64,000 nucleotides of DNA from Anas platyrhynchos (taxonomy: Eukaryota; Chordata; Aves; Anseriformes; Anatidae). Made by a program: the position numbers and the translations under genes. This document shows positions 1 through 13,100 of this stretch, one piece after another. Location: positions 143,118,001-143,182,000 of the forward strand of contig NC_092588.1 in NCBI RefSeq assembly GCF_047663525.1, in the 5' to 3' direction. Position 1 is the first letter of the stretch, and each line of letters begins with the position of its first letter. The notes under the pieces are model-generated. The model did no database searches. It saw only the letters and a list, made by a program, of their open reading frames with translations, and was not told the DNA's origin.

Positions 1-3000
1 CCATTGAAATGAAGGCACTTTTTTTTTTTTTTTGAAGGTCTGCATTTATCATGGTGGGAAAGCTCAGTGAAAAGCCCTAATAAGAATGAATCTAAATGAT
101 CTTTATTAAGTGATAAACGCATTTATCACGAAATCAGGAATTCAAACACCTCATTGAATACAATTCAGCATTAGAAAACATTTAAAACATTTCTCATAGT
201 TTCTAGGAAACAAAAGCTGTTTACAGGTGGCATAATGAAGTTCTCGACTTTTCTCCCCGTTGCCAAGCTGCTCCTTTGGCCCCTGCTCCCTCCATTAACT
301 GCCTTGCCAGCCCTTCTTTTGCTGCACCTAGGGCAGAAGTCTGCAGGTCCCGTTGCCCAGGAAGACATCTTCCTCCACTGCCACAGTCCTGGAGTCAGCT
401 CTTTCTGGTCACATTTTCTCTGTTGGTCTGGGTGCACACCGTCAGTCAGAAGCAGCTGTCTTGCAGCAGACATGAACAGAGGGAACTCCTGGCACTTGCT
501 GGGTGTCAGTACGCACCTTTCCTACGCTCCTTCCAAATATCAGTTTGCTTGATGACTGACCACTCAGCTGCTGCATGCTGCTTTTGGTCTCCTTTTGAAA
601 CATCCCAATTTCTTGAAGCTAGACAGTTCAGCTGAGAAGCAGCACGCTCACCTCACCTGACCTGCTGCAGGTCTCGCCGCCCAGCCGCATGACTCGCAGG
701 GCCGTCAGATGACGGCCAAATGCAGCACTCAGCCTGCACTCAAAGCATGCCATTCACAGTTTTATCCCCTGAGGCTCGTTTGCCATTTTGATGCCCTCCC
801 TCGGACTGGTGGTGGCAGCTGGAAGGTGGTCCATCTCACAGTTCGTGTCGTATTTCAAACACCTAACAAGCTTTCAAAGCAGGGAGTCACACACCGCCAC
901 TCTACTGGAGCAGTGTACGACTACTGGGCTGTAGCACTTGAAGGGTCTCTTTAGCACAAGAAAAAAATCTAGCATCTAATTCTGATGTTATTTAACAGAT
1001 TTGGGTCTTTGGATAAGAAACCTGCAACAGCTCAGTGATGCAGGCTGGATGTTCCTTTCCCCATCAGAAAGCACCTGCTAGCACTGAGGTTGGCTTGCCC
1101 AAAGCTCCAGGTTACCTACACGTGTTCCAGGAGTTATGGAACCAGACAACTTTGGGCACTGTGCAGCAAAAGGGCTCCTTTCAGAGCCTCCCTGATTTAC
1201 AGATGGCGAGAGAGCAGCAGGGAGGGCAGGGCAGGGAGTGCCCAGACAAGGCAGCTCACAAAGGGCTGCTGTTCCCGCGGTGGGAGCAGCAGCAGCCGCG
1301 CCTCGGGCTGGTGGGAGGGCGAGTGGGGAGTGAGGGCACGAGGGGAGGAGCAAGGACTTGAGATGCGACACGCACACAACACAGATTTCATGTTCCTGAT
1401 AGACTGTACCCTCTGTACACCTTAGCTAGGGAGCGAGCTACTCATTCAGGAGGTGGTTTTGGTGACTTCTCCAGCAGTGCCAGTGTCAGGACAATGCAGC
1501 TTCAGCTTCCCCCTGCGCACACACTTCGCTCACAACGCTGTCAGAGCACAGAAGTTAACTGTGTTCACAGCTTCCCAAATGACCCAGATTACAATGAGAT
1601 AATTAACTGCTCGCCAACAGCTACTTCATTGAAAACCTCTATCGCTGGATCTGCTAGACCACAGAAAAACTTCATTACTGCGTCAGTTAAGCCCCTGAGA
1701 AGAAACTTACGGCTGTTGCTTTAGATCAGTTCTCTTCTGCAAGACTTATAAACTGGGACAAAAACAGAAGCCTTTCTACCAGCTGAACTTGCAACTTCTT
1801 AAAAAATAGAAAAAGAAACCTCTCCACCAGCCAGTTCAGGCTTCTGATTCTGATTTGGCCACACGTAGTGTGTGAAATATTTATACTCGGCTCTTATTTA
1901 TAATTAACAACGTCAGTTCCATTTCTTTAGATAGCATTCGTGGCGTGCTGTCAATGAAACAGCACTTCTGGATTTCATATACGAAACAATATTGTTCCTT
2001 TTGGAACAGACTCATTTGCTAAAGCCAAGCTCAGTCCACCAAACAATACATTATGAGTGCAATAAAGATTTTCAGTGCTCTTTATATAAATGGATATAGA
2101 CATTTCCAAGCTCTAAGACATAATTAGTAGCTCTGAAGCAGTTTTACTCTACTCTTGAACATGTTACATGATTTATAGTATAATTTATTTTGTAGTTAGT
2201 CATCATTAACAGTTGGCTGAATTAGCAACACGCTTTCTGATTTTTTCAGAACTTATTCCATCATATACACTGAAACACCATAAGAAAATGTAATCATTCA
2301 TGACTTAAAGAGGCTGTGTTTTAAGACAATAAAGCAGCACACCGTCAGAATTAAGAAATCTTATTCCATATATTGGTCCACCAGCGTTTCACAGCTTTAT
2401 TTACTAATACTAAGAAGAATATAAAACTATTCTTGGTCTCTCATCCCAATCCACACGCTGTTAAGGACCAGAGAAAACAAGTGACAGCCTAATCCAGTAT
2501 CAGAAAACTTTTGGCAGAAGAGTATTCACAAAGTAATCCTACCTGTAAGGCCGTCTTTACTTCAAGGTGGACTTAAGATGCACATTTTCCAGACTGTAGA
2601 TTCAATGGAACCTGAAGAAAAAAGGAAAGGCTACCAGTATTATGACATTAGGGTTGGAAACATGAAGTATCTTCATGCTTTTATTCTAAACGTTAAGAGC
2701 ATGTATTCCTAACAATCATTTGTCTATGAAACCTTGCAAAAATAAGAAGAGTCAGAAGAGACTTTTAGGGTGTGGGGTGGGGGGGATGATGAGTTGCTAA
2801 TTGTTCCGCATCCATGCCTACCCTAGGCAAATTCATCTTAAAGGAGTAATTAAACAAAATTATCTCAAAATATGCCTAAGTAAGCTTCATCTACCTTATA
2901 AACATCCATAAGGCTTCATATGTACATAATCACATTTTATACATTTATACCTGGGTACAAATTAGTACAGGTTAGCTTTCTCCTACTATTCTTGAAGTCC

Positions 3001-6000
3001 AAACTCAAAAACCCTTCAAGCATGCGTGCCTTGATGCTTACAGTAAAGGTGCTCGTTTCTTTGCTTCGTTCTGCTTTGGAGAGCCAGCAATAACCTCAAA
3101 ACCATCACTAGCTGTGCACGCTGACATTTAGCAAGTATCTTTTTCAACGCTCCACCTGGCATCGTGCGCTGCCTCCTCCTCATGCGGGCGCAGAAGACCT
3201 GATGTTCCCAGCCCCGATGTTCCCACAGGCAATGAGCTGCAGGAGCAGCAACAGCGTAACACAGCACAGAGGGTTCTTGGGCAACAGAACCACGGCAAAC
3301 CCTCTACATGCATGGCAAGAGCTTAAGTCAAAACAGCAGAAAACCTCCATACAGGGCTGCTCTTTCAGCTTTTGTATTTCACCATATCCTTCTCACGCTG
3401 CATATGACAATGATCACACCTCCCATTGTATAAATCTCTGTGGCTTTGCAGTATCGTTTGTAGGTACAGTTCACAGATTCTTTCAGTGACTACCTTTAAA
3501 TACTGATGTCATTCCAGATGTAAAGAATGAGTTAATTTCAGGAGCTTCTCACTGCAGGTCTGTGATAGAATTATTGCACCACTGACTACACTGCACACAG
3601 TTAAAGATCTGCAAAAGCTCAAGATTTGTTCTTTAAAACTAGCAAAGAATTGCCTGGCTGATTATTTTTTTCTTCTATTAAAATATTCTTTCTTCAAGAT
3701 ATAACATACTGCAAGCGGGCACTGTCCAAATTTTTTTATTGAGGCTGAATTTTGACTTGTGATTTCATTCATTACCCAAGAAGAGCAATAGCAGGATCGT
3801 ATTAGCCTTCACAGCACCGAATTGAAAAGCAACAGAAATAAGACATAGGCCACAGTAACAAGATGCGATCCCAAGAGATTAAAGATCCTGAAATCCTTTT
3901 ACATTAGCTGCTCATCTTTTCTCCATAGCTAGCAAATGGGACATGAAGTCCATTCTAAACATGATTCAGAATGTAGATTGTTAAACCATTTTCAGAACAA
4001 AACCTGGGGGTCGCAGAACTAGTCTGCTTAATGCTATTGCTCAAAACACATGGAATTTGTTATCCTTCCAGAGAGGGGGGAAATTCAAGTTATATTCCCT
4101 GCTAGGCATAATGAACAGAGATATTTTTCAAAAACATCAAAGCAAAGTTCTGTGCATCTTCAGACGAGCTATTTCTGGTGTTCCCCTAAATGCAAGACTG
4201 CTAACTGAAGGAAAGAGCATGTCAAAGTAACATTAATCACTGTCCTTGGAAACTCACTTGTCAAAGAATTTTCCTGAAGGCCTCATGGTAACCCTCAAAA
4301 TGGTCCTGGAAAATACACTAATGCAGAGCCAGAGCTGTTCTCAGAGCTGCCATAACCACATGGGACAAAGCAAATGGTCTGAGCTGTCAAGGGATGTTAA
4401 GGACACTGCACTGCGAATGTTATCTGAAATGTCCTAAGTAATGCCTGCTGCCTGCCTCTGTACTTCAGTACCAATACAGGTCAAAGAAATATTACATAAG
4501 TAAGATATTGCTTGTGAGGTAAATACCCACAACTAAAAGCAGGTATAAATTACTTGTTATGTATTTCTAAGACTAAAATCAGTGAAGGCAAGTGAATATA
4601 CTAATGAACCTTAATGAACCACGCACAGAAACAACCAGGAGGAAAACTTTCCCGGTGATGGAGCAGGAAGAATATATTCACCACAGGCTAGGATTAAGCT
4701 GTATTAGCACAACTATGCAGGAAGCTTTCAGGACTTCTACACGTAACTCACCTGGCTCTAGATGGTGAAACTCACTTAATTCACTGCAACAGTTTTCAGG
4801 AGGAGGTACGCTAGGAGACAGCTAACAGACACTTTGCTAGCAGCAAGACCAGATTTTTTCCTACTTTTACTTATTATCATAGCAAGTTCTACAATAATCC
4901 TTAACATGGAAGAACCAGTTTAGGGGGAAAGATGCTACTGAACTACTTTTCTTAGATCCCTTCTGCTCCCTTCCATATGCTAGAGATAAACGAAATGCTC
5001 GAGCATGCCCGGGTGCTTGCCACATAAAAAGGAGAGATTCAGCACAGGAAAGCACAACCAAAGCTCCAGTTTTCCGTGAAAGGCAACGCTGCAACATCAT
5101 AAGAACAGATGGGCGTTCCAGCAGTTTCCAACAGCATCTTTGTGAGAATCACAGGACTCCCACCAGGCACGCAGGAAAGGGCTGGGAGCTGTCACTTAGC
5201 TAGCTTACTTGTGACTGCTTCCTATCAGGAGCTGGGAAGTCCTGAAAATTTGAACAAAATTGTAAATAAGCATCTAATGTAATAGCACATTATCTTTATC
5301 TAGCTTTCTCCGCATCTGGTATTGACTTTTATGCTGTGCTGTTACAAGCTGACAGCTCCAACTCCTGCCTCATATAAAAATTGAATTCCAAATTGAATGC
5401 TAGCACACAGAAGACAGCTCACTGCACGCACAAAAAGCCACTTTAGCTGAGGTCCACGGCCCATCTCTCAGTGTCCTGCCTCTGATGGGGACTGCTAATG
5501 GATGCCTGGAGAGGAGAGCAAGCACAAACACAAGGCAACGCTTCCTGAGCGCTCCCTGACACTTGACAGCACCGTGCGGCACTGGGACCTCCTCCGCCTC
5601 CTGTCCAGCGTTCACATGTAGGTAGAAAGATGTTCACATTAAGAATCCGAGCTCATTTAAATCAACTTCTCACCATTTGGGTTGCTGCTTTGCTCTTTTG
5701 GCTGTGCTGGCACAGCAGAACCCCGCGGGTCCCCTCCGTTCATTCCCTAGCCCCAAGAGATTAAACCCGAAAACCCGAATTAGCTGTTGCTCTAGGACTG
5801 CTTTCAGAACCGGTGTGTAATGACGGTGTGGAGCACGGGCAGCCTTGCCCAACCCAAGGGTGACATTTCACGAAATCCCCACGCCGGTCCAACGTGAGAT
5901 TAGAGATTTAATCGCCCGCATCCCCCCAAGTATCGCGCGCTCTCATTAAGCACATAACAAAGCTGTAAATTAAGTAAGACCTTCCTGTAGACAGCGCCAA

Positions 6001-6100
6001 GAAGTAAACATCCCTGAAGGAGGATGATAAAGGATCCGAGTGAAACGTTAATTACTGTTTTAAAATGTATACACGAAATTTGGGGTTAGCCACGCGTTAC
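1..6100. other. Non-coding stretch, probably first intron of the minus-strand gene
   Basis: AT-rich sequence with short unrelated open frames and a T15 run near the start. Besides the candidate exon at 2543-2611, a weaker one with plausible minus-strand splice sites is at 4258-4305. I found no L27, PDZ, SH3 or guanylate-kinase coding exon of MPP7. Confidence 0.5.
2543..2611 (-). other. Candidate 69-nt non-coding exon
   Basis: On the minus strand a tract ending CCTTTTTTCTTCAG precedes position 2611, and TTACAG|GTAGGA ends the block at 2543. The interval contains one short upstream-type ORF of seven codons. It could be a second 5' UTR exon of the gene promoted at 6.5 kb. The evidence is two good splice sites only, which occur by chance in this much sequence. 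Confidence 0.22.
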
Positions 6101-6179
6101 GAGCGGATCTCATTAAAACTAGGGTCTGGAGCTAGGAAAACTTGAAATTATAACTCCAGAACCGGCTCGGAAGGCACAA

Positions 6180-6720
6180 ACCGTGACGAAGAGGCGAGGA
6201 AATTCCGCGCCGGGCACCTCACGGGGGCTGAGGGCGCTGCCGGGGGGTGCCCCCGCCACAGCCCCGCGCCGGGGTACCCCGCGGGGGCCATCTTGGAGAG
6301 GGGGGACCGCACCGCCGCCCCCTCCCCTCTCCCCAAATCTCCCCCCCACACGCGGCTACGGCCACCCCCAGGGCCCCGGGGAGGCTCCGGGCTCCTACCT
6401 GCGGCCGGGATGCCGGCTGGTGGCGGCGGGGTCGCCGCAGCCTCCCTGCCTCCCTCAGCCCGCAGAGCCGCGCCGCGCTCCGCTCCCCTCAGCCCCAGCC
6501 CCGCCGCCTCTGCCGAGCCGGGCCGGGTCGGGCCCCGCCCCCCCGGGGGTCGGGCTCGGCGGGAGCGCGCAGAGCCCAACAGCCGCTCGTCCCCGCGGCA
6601 GCAAGATTCTGATTGGATAAGGGCAGGGAGGGCGGTGCGGGGAAGAGCGCTGATTGGCCGAGGGGAGGCTGAGGCCCGCCTCCCCAGCGCTGAGTGACGG
6701 GCGGTGTGAGGGGCTGAGGC
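6180..6720 (-). promoter_or_regulatory. CpG-island promoter of a minus-strand gene (candidate MPP7 5' end)
   Basis: A sharply bounded GC- and CpG-rich block in AT-rich surroundings. On the minus strand two CCAAT boxes (6657-6653 and 6616-6612) stand 41 bp apart, with GC-box-like GGGCGG/CCGCCC sequences around them, and a splice donor GCAG|GTAGG lies downstream at 6399/6398. This order fits leftward transcription starting near 6550. In human, MPP7 is the gene diverging from WAC, so MPP7 is the leading candidate. That is inference from synteny, as no MPP7 coding sequence is present here. Confidence 0.6.
6399..6550 (-). other. Putative non-coding first exon of the minus-strand gene
   Basis: Predicted between the downstream side of the CCAAT pair and the GCAG|GTAGG donor at 6399/6398. 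The upper end is approximate. Frames crossing it are open only because the region is GC-rich. Confidence 0.4.
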
Positions 6721-9700
6721 GGCCCCGAGCCCCCCCCCCCCCGTGCCCCTGTGGTGTGTGTGGGGGCCATGGGGCAGGGCTCTGTGCCTCCTCAGGGCAC
6801 GCTGAGGCACGGCTCTGTGCCCCCCCCCAGGGCACACGGTGCCCCCAGCTCTACATAAAGCACTGTGTGTTGGGCAGGTGTCTGCCTAGTGGGGGTGTTT
6901 TTCACCTAACAGATCATGGCGAGGATTCTCCCAGCCCTTTCCATGTGGGGGAAGCACCCAGGGGTGCGCGGCTGTCTGAAGGACACAAGGACCAGCACTT
7001 GAGGTGCGGGATGGTCCCCTCAACCAGGGCTTCCCTAAGCTGTACTGGTGTGATTAATTTCTGCTAGCCTCAAAATACAGCATTGGACCTGTCTTTGGAC
7101 AGCTTTAATTCTGTACTGAGTGGGGCTTTTCAGGGTTGTCTTCAAGTAGAAGTTTGAGAAACAGTTTTGATGGTGACAACAGCCCACTGGGCTGCATCAA
7201 CAGCTGCTGAACACCGTAGGTTTTGGGGGCAGATTTATCACTACAGTGCAACTAATCTCATTGAACCTCCCCTGTTCTTCCTGTTCAATTTATCATGATA
7301 GTTTTTGGCACTCTACAGAACCACACGGTTTCATTATGTTGTCCATCATTTTTGGTTGAGATCAGCAAGTTATTAACAATTACTTCCTTCTTATCCGTAT
7401 CTTCAAAGAGCTGGGACGTGGTCCTTCCTTTTGTGATCCATCAGCATCTAAAGCATTTCTGAAAGGAAACTGGTTGAACATATAAGGTTAGGTCGGGCAT
7501 AAATCATTGTAATGTAGAGTAATTACAATGCCTGGAGGTGCTAGACACCTCGAAATACAGCCCAGTTTCAGGATAAATCCATAGTTTTTGCATTTTTCAA
7601 GACCATACTTTAAATATTCATCTCACCTTCCTTTTAAACAAATTAAACAAGATTAAACAAGTGCCAAGCTAATAATTTCCTTCTTTTTATGTTGACTACC
7701 CCCCAAGTACTTTTTCATTTCTGCAGACTTAACCTCATTTGGCAAATTAGGCTCTGAGCTCTGCCACTTTGTATGCAAACTTCTAGTTGAGGCCAAGCTG
7801 TTGTAGGAGAAAGTTAAATTCCTTGGGATGAGAGCGCTGACAGATTCTAAGCAACAAAACTCCAAAACAAGGCTTCCAGCCAGTAAGATGAATTGCCATC
7901 GTACCCATCCAAGTATGACCGTTCTTTTCCTATTATAGGAAACAGCATTTGGCAAGAGTGGGCTGAGCCCTCCATCGGTTTTGGAAAAGGGCGTATGCTT
8001 CACAAACCCAACACAAAGCAGCTCCTGCCAGCAGACCACTCCCGTTTGATACCACAGGAGGTGAAGTTAGGGGGAATGAAGAGCTTCCCATGGTTCAGTG
8101 CTCTTTCCAGACCCAGGGAGACGGCTGTCTCCAGAGGACATTCTCCAGCACAACTCTAGTTAAGAACTAAACATCCCAATGTCATTAAATCTGTCCCAAG
8201 TCTGGAAGTCTAAGAGCTAGGTTAGCAAAATATAGTTATGGAGTTAAACTCAGGCAAGTTAGATGCCTTTTGATTTCCTCCTACGGCTTTCTCTGGTGGA
8301 AAAGGACGAGAAGAAATAAGGCACTAGAGAAGCTGTTGTGACACACTAGCGCTCAAAACACTTTAAATGTGACTGATGTGGCCGAGGAATTTTCCTCTGT
8401 TTTGCTGACAAGGTTGGAAATCTGCACAAGCGGCATCCTACATCTCCCTTGAAGGAACACAGCCACAGAAAGAGAAGGCAGGTGGTTCTGTGTCTGCAGA
8501 CCGCTGTAGGGCCCACAGAACCTTCCTGGTGGTCTCTAAAGAGCGAGCCGATCACAAGGTCTTGGCCTCGCTCTTTGCAGTTGCTAAGTTGTTGTTACAA
8601 GGCAGCTAAAACGTATTAAATACTTTCCTAAAATTATTTTTCCGTGCAGGCAATTGCCGTGTCTGGCACACAGATGTTTTATGATCATTAATGGGAAATG
8701 AAAGTAAGACGGTGTCTCTACAAAATGTGGCCAAGACTCCTGGGAGAACTTTGCGAACTCCTACTTTAAATACATTCAGTTGTGTGTGTATAAAGCCTGC
8801 TTTGGTGTTCACCTCCTGACACTGGCACTTCTGCTGTGCATAGCTGGGATTCTTGCATAATTTAACAGAGCCATCTCAGGTGTCTCCCACTCTGTTCAGA
8901 GCACTCGAGCTGTGTTCCTTTCCAGATTTTGGCACGCAGCTTGTATCACATTACATTTTAGAAGAGCTTACCAACCTTGATTATTTAGAGAATTTCCTAG
9001 AAATCAGATAAATTTTTTTCAAACACATATATTTGAATGGCTCCCAAAATTTTTATGAAATTTGTAAATGACAGCTGTTTGCATTTTTTTAAATTCCTTG
9101 ATTTTAGTCTGACAAAGCAATAACCAATATTATTTATTTTTCTGTCTCAAATTCCAGCAACATTGGAGCAAGTGAGCTTAAACTTTTTTTTTTCTTGATA
9201 CATTGAAAACGCTTGCTGTTTTTTTGTGTTACTGCTTCATCTTCATAGTATTCAAACAGACAGGCTTGTGGCTGAAGGACTGGCTGAATGGAACTGGAAC
9301 CAGCAAAAAGTCTGTTTCAGTCATTGCAAACTGAAGATAATGTAAAAATAGATGAATTTATTGAAAACACATTCATTTTGTTTTCTCACACCTTTTCCTA
9401 CTATAATTGCAAAACCTGAAACTTGTGGTTCAGCAAAAGCCTGAAGTACATCTAGGTACAGTAAATGAATTATGCAAATGATTTTATTGCAAGAACATGC
9501 ACATTCGTGTATGCACATTATTTGCCTGGTCTTCCTATTACAGCTGCAGTTAAATCCTAGTTTGTAAACACAAAGGAGTGCTCTAGAGGCTCCACATTTC
9601 TGGCTGATACAGTAGAAACCTATCGTGTCTATGTAGGGCATATGGAGCTTGAATACATTAATATGAATAAATACTAAAATATGCTAAACATTATTTTTAG

Positions 9701-9992
9701 TTGTTTTAGGCTAGTTTCCTAAGGAAACAGGGCTATGATATTTTAATGTTCATGAACAGTCTGTCTATGAGACCCCGTTAGCAATTTCTGAATCTTTCTA
9801 GCTACACTCAAGGTAATTTTAACTTTCTTTTTTATTTTTTCATTATATTTACAAAAATTTCAAATGACATATTTTTCTCCAGTCCTCTCTCCTTCATGTT
9901 GTGAACTTCTTCTGTCTTGAGTTCTCAGTATTTTTTTGTGAGACCACCATTTTCTAGTGTGTGCACGTTTCTCTTCAGGACCCAACTATCAT
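6721..9992. other. Intergenic stretch, nothing recognised
   Basis: GC content falls away from the island over about 300 bp, then the sequence is AT-rich with stop codons in all frames. No repeat family or gene recognised. Confidence 0.5.
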
Positions 9993-10185
9993 CACAGAAT
10001 CACAGAATGGTTGTGGGTGGGAGGCACCTCTGGAGATCTGGACCTCTGGTCCAACCCCCCTGCCCAGCAGGGTCACCTAGAGCACGCTGCACAGGATGGC
10101 GTTCAGACAGGTCTTGAATATCTCCAGAGAAGGAGACTCCACAGCCTCTCTGGGCAGCCTGTCCCAGTGCTCTGATGTGATCAAG
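9993..10185 (-). mobile_element. CR1 LINE 3' fragment
   Basis: The plus strand opens with the reversed CR1 tail (two ATCACAGAAT-type repeats), followed by the TCCAACCCCCCTGCCCAGCAG and TCACCTAGAGCA blocks and the CAGCCTCTCTGGGCAGCCTG block. The element is 5'-truncated near 10185. Confidence 0.88.
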
Positions 10186-13100
10186 GTCAGATTTTCTCCC
10201 TTCACCAAATATCTCTTGTTTTTTTTTTTTCCAGACTTCCAGTTTTCCTTACTGCAAACCATGTTGATATCCTTTCTACTGCTCTCACTTATCCTTTCTA
10301 CAGGTCTCACTTCTCCACCACCCTCTCACTTACAAAGTAGAAACTGCATGAAGTCAATCAAGCAGAAATACAACTTCCCTCATGCCTATTCCAAATCTGA
10401 ATCCTACCTGGCAGCTTGGTATTTCAAGCGCTGTTTGAATGCTTTCCTGTATGTTTTTGTCATGATCTTGCAAGCCATACCAGACAAACTGCTCTGTAAT
10501 TTGTATGCTCTTTCACCCAATTACATGCATCTGATATATGTTTATGTCTCTATATAAACATACCTAAACTTGCCCAATCATCAGGCTACAGTTCAATTTG
10601 CTGAATTTTGCAGTACATCCATTGATGCTACTCCATCCAACCTGAGAATTTATATTGGAGCCTTCTCTGACTTGGAATTATCCTGTTCTGAAATGTTAAT
10701 TATTTTAATTAAGAATATAATTTCAGATATTAATGGAGGTTGTTATCTTCTATCCATCGAATCCATTTAATTTAATAGTCTCCCGTACTATTCATAAATG
10801 TCTGACCATCCCTTGCTTTTCCTATTAGAATCTCACAAATTAATCATTTATTAATTCTGGTTTGCAGTTAAAACACTTCCACTGCTGACATGCAGACATC
10901 AAATGTCTCCTCAGAGTTTTGCTGCCACCTCCTGATCCCTGGCACACCTGCTGATATCTTGTTTAATGGTTTGGATTTGCCTAAGTCTCCTACTGCCACC
11001 AAACCATGTTGGACAATGATGTACCAAAACTAGACACGTTCTTTAAACTTCTTAATATTCATCCTTTATTTTAATACAGTGCTTGGAGAGGAGAAAAACA
11101 CATACAGTTAAAACTAAGAGAAGCAAAAATGTGTTTGCTCTGCTTCTAAACAAAAGGGTATTTATGTGTTAAACACGGATCTTAAAGTTTCTTTTAAGAC
11201 AACTTCAGAGTTTATGGAGGAGTTGTGAAAGAATTAAAAGCATAACGAATGGGAAGCTTAGGATGTATCATCCCTAATTAGAGTTGAGCTTTATTCTGCT
11301 TTGTTTGCCTCACAATATAGTTAAAATGTCACTGCTTTCTTTATCATCTCTGGCAGTTACAGAGAACTACTGTTATTAATGAATTAGGATGTGGCTGCAA
11401 GCCAAGAATGTGCAGTTTTATGACTGATCCTGCGTGTGCATTTTATTCTTCCACTCACAGAATAAAGAGAACTCTGAGAGATCACCGCCAGAAGCTATGG
11501 AGCGTGATCCACCCGTCACACATGAATTTTTGCATAGCAGACAGAAGTAGGAAGAAAACTAAAATGTGGCGGCTGGATAAGCAGCTACCATTTCGTTTTC
11601 ATTTGCTATCTGGTTGCCTAATCTCATTTCCCTATATTTTCTCCTCTAAACTGATCTAATTTCCTTTTTTTTTTTTTTTTTTTTCTCCCCTAAACCCTGC
11701 GTAATCCCCTCCTGCAGCCTGGAGGCAGAGTGCAGAACACCTGTGCAAACAGAGCTAAGGCAAGGAGCATGAGCCGCTGCTCCTTCCCCTTTGGGCAGTG
11801 AGTGGCTGTGCAATGGAAAGCAGATTTCCCTTTGGCATTACCTTAAGTTATCATTAGATGCAGCTGACAGTATTTGGAGCATAACCTTTAGGGAGTGTGT
11901 TATAAAAGAGGCAATGGCTCAGGTACAGACATGCCACCAAGAATAACAGGAAAAATAGAACTATAATCTCACAAAAGCACATTACCTAATAAAGAACGGG
12001 GAGCCAGACATATTTTTTCACAACTTGGGACATAATTATGGCATGTTACGAAATTAAAACATCTCGACTAAATCAGTGATATTACGCTAACAGGAAAATG
12101 GAGTAAGAGATGCTGAGTGCCTACAGCAAGCTGTTCCAGGGGAAGGATGTTTGCTTTGGAGCTAAACTGGCCCTCCACATTCACAAATGTTCTGCATGTG
12201 GCCGACATTGGGGAATATCAGAACTGGGGAGAGGGCAGTGCAGAACAGGCAAAAGTTAGCAGCTCTGGGATGTCTCCCAGACAAAGTTACATCAGCCGTG
12301 ATGCCTGAGATGCCACCAGCACTTGTGCACTTAGTGCATAGTGAGAGGATATTTCAGGCTGAAAAACGAGCACCTATTACTGGTAAGATGCTCATTATCA
12401 ATCCTGCTGTTACCAGTTGTTACAAAGAATGCTCATTCCATATCAAATTATTAAATTCATGTTTATGAGAGCTGCCTGACAAAAACTGAGAGCCATATAA
12501 TGCTCCAGATACCAGGAAAGACACCAGAAATTAACATAAATTTTCCTCCAAGACCTAGCAAGATCTACACCTTCCCCTCACACACCTAGCCAGGTGTAGT
12601 CAAGCCTACCCTTGAAGCCAGGATTGCAGCCAGCTGTGTTACACTTTGCACCAAAAGGCCACAGCAGCACAAGCTGAATGGCTTCCTGACGTGTGCCAGA
12701 TGCCTTAGCACCAGCTCCTGTGCTCCTTCACTGGATCTGGATGACTCAAGCACAGGCAGATGCCTCGCGGGCAGTAGTGAGACAGTCTCAGTTTTACCTC
12801 TTCCTAAGTCCAAGCAGAGATGCTTTGAGCTTGGGCTGCAGCAGAGCTAACACCCAGGATGAAGCGGATCGTGGGTGCCTGCTGCTTGAACTGCCAAACC
12901 TGTTCCTCCTTGCTAGGTGAAGCACTCATCACTTCCCAAAAATCCCAGAACTCCTCTGCCGTGCTCCAGCATGAGCTCCTGCCTGTGCAGGCGATGTGGG
13001 CACAGCAGGGACCAGCAGAAACGGGACCGTAAGTCAGACCAGAGCTGGGGAGCGCCGTGCTCCTGCTTCCTCACGCTCCCTTTGTGCCAGCCCTTGAGTG

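Noticed and set aside
6148-6837. 229-codon minus-strand frame in the 6.5 kb island
   Set aside because: Same GC-rich artefact; it runs through the putative promoter and CCAAT boxes and has no domain.
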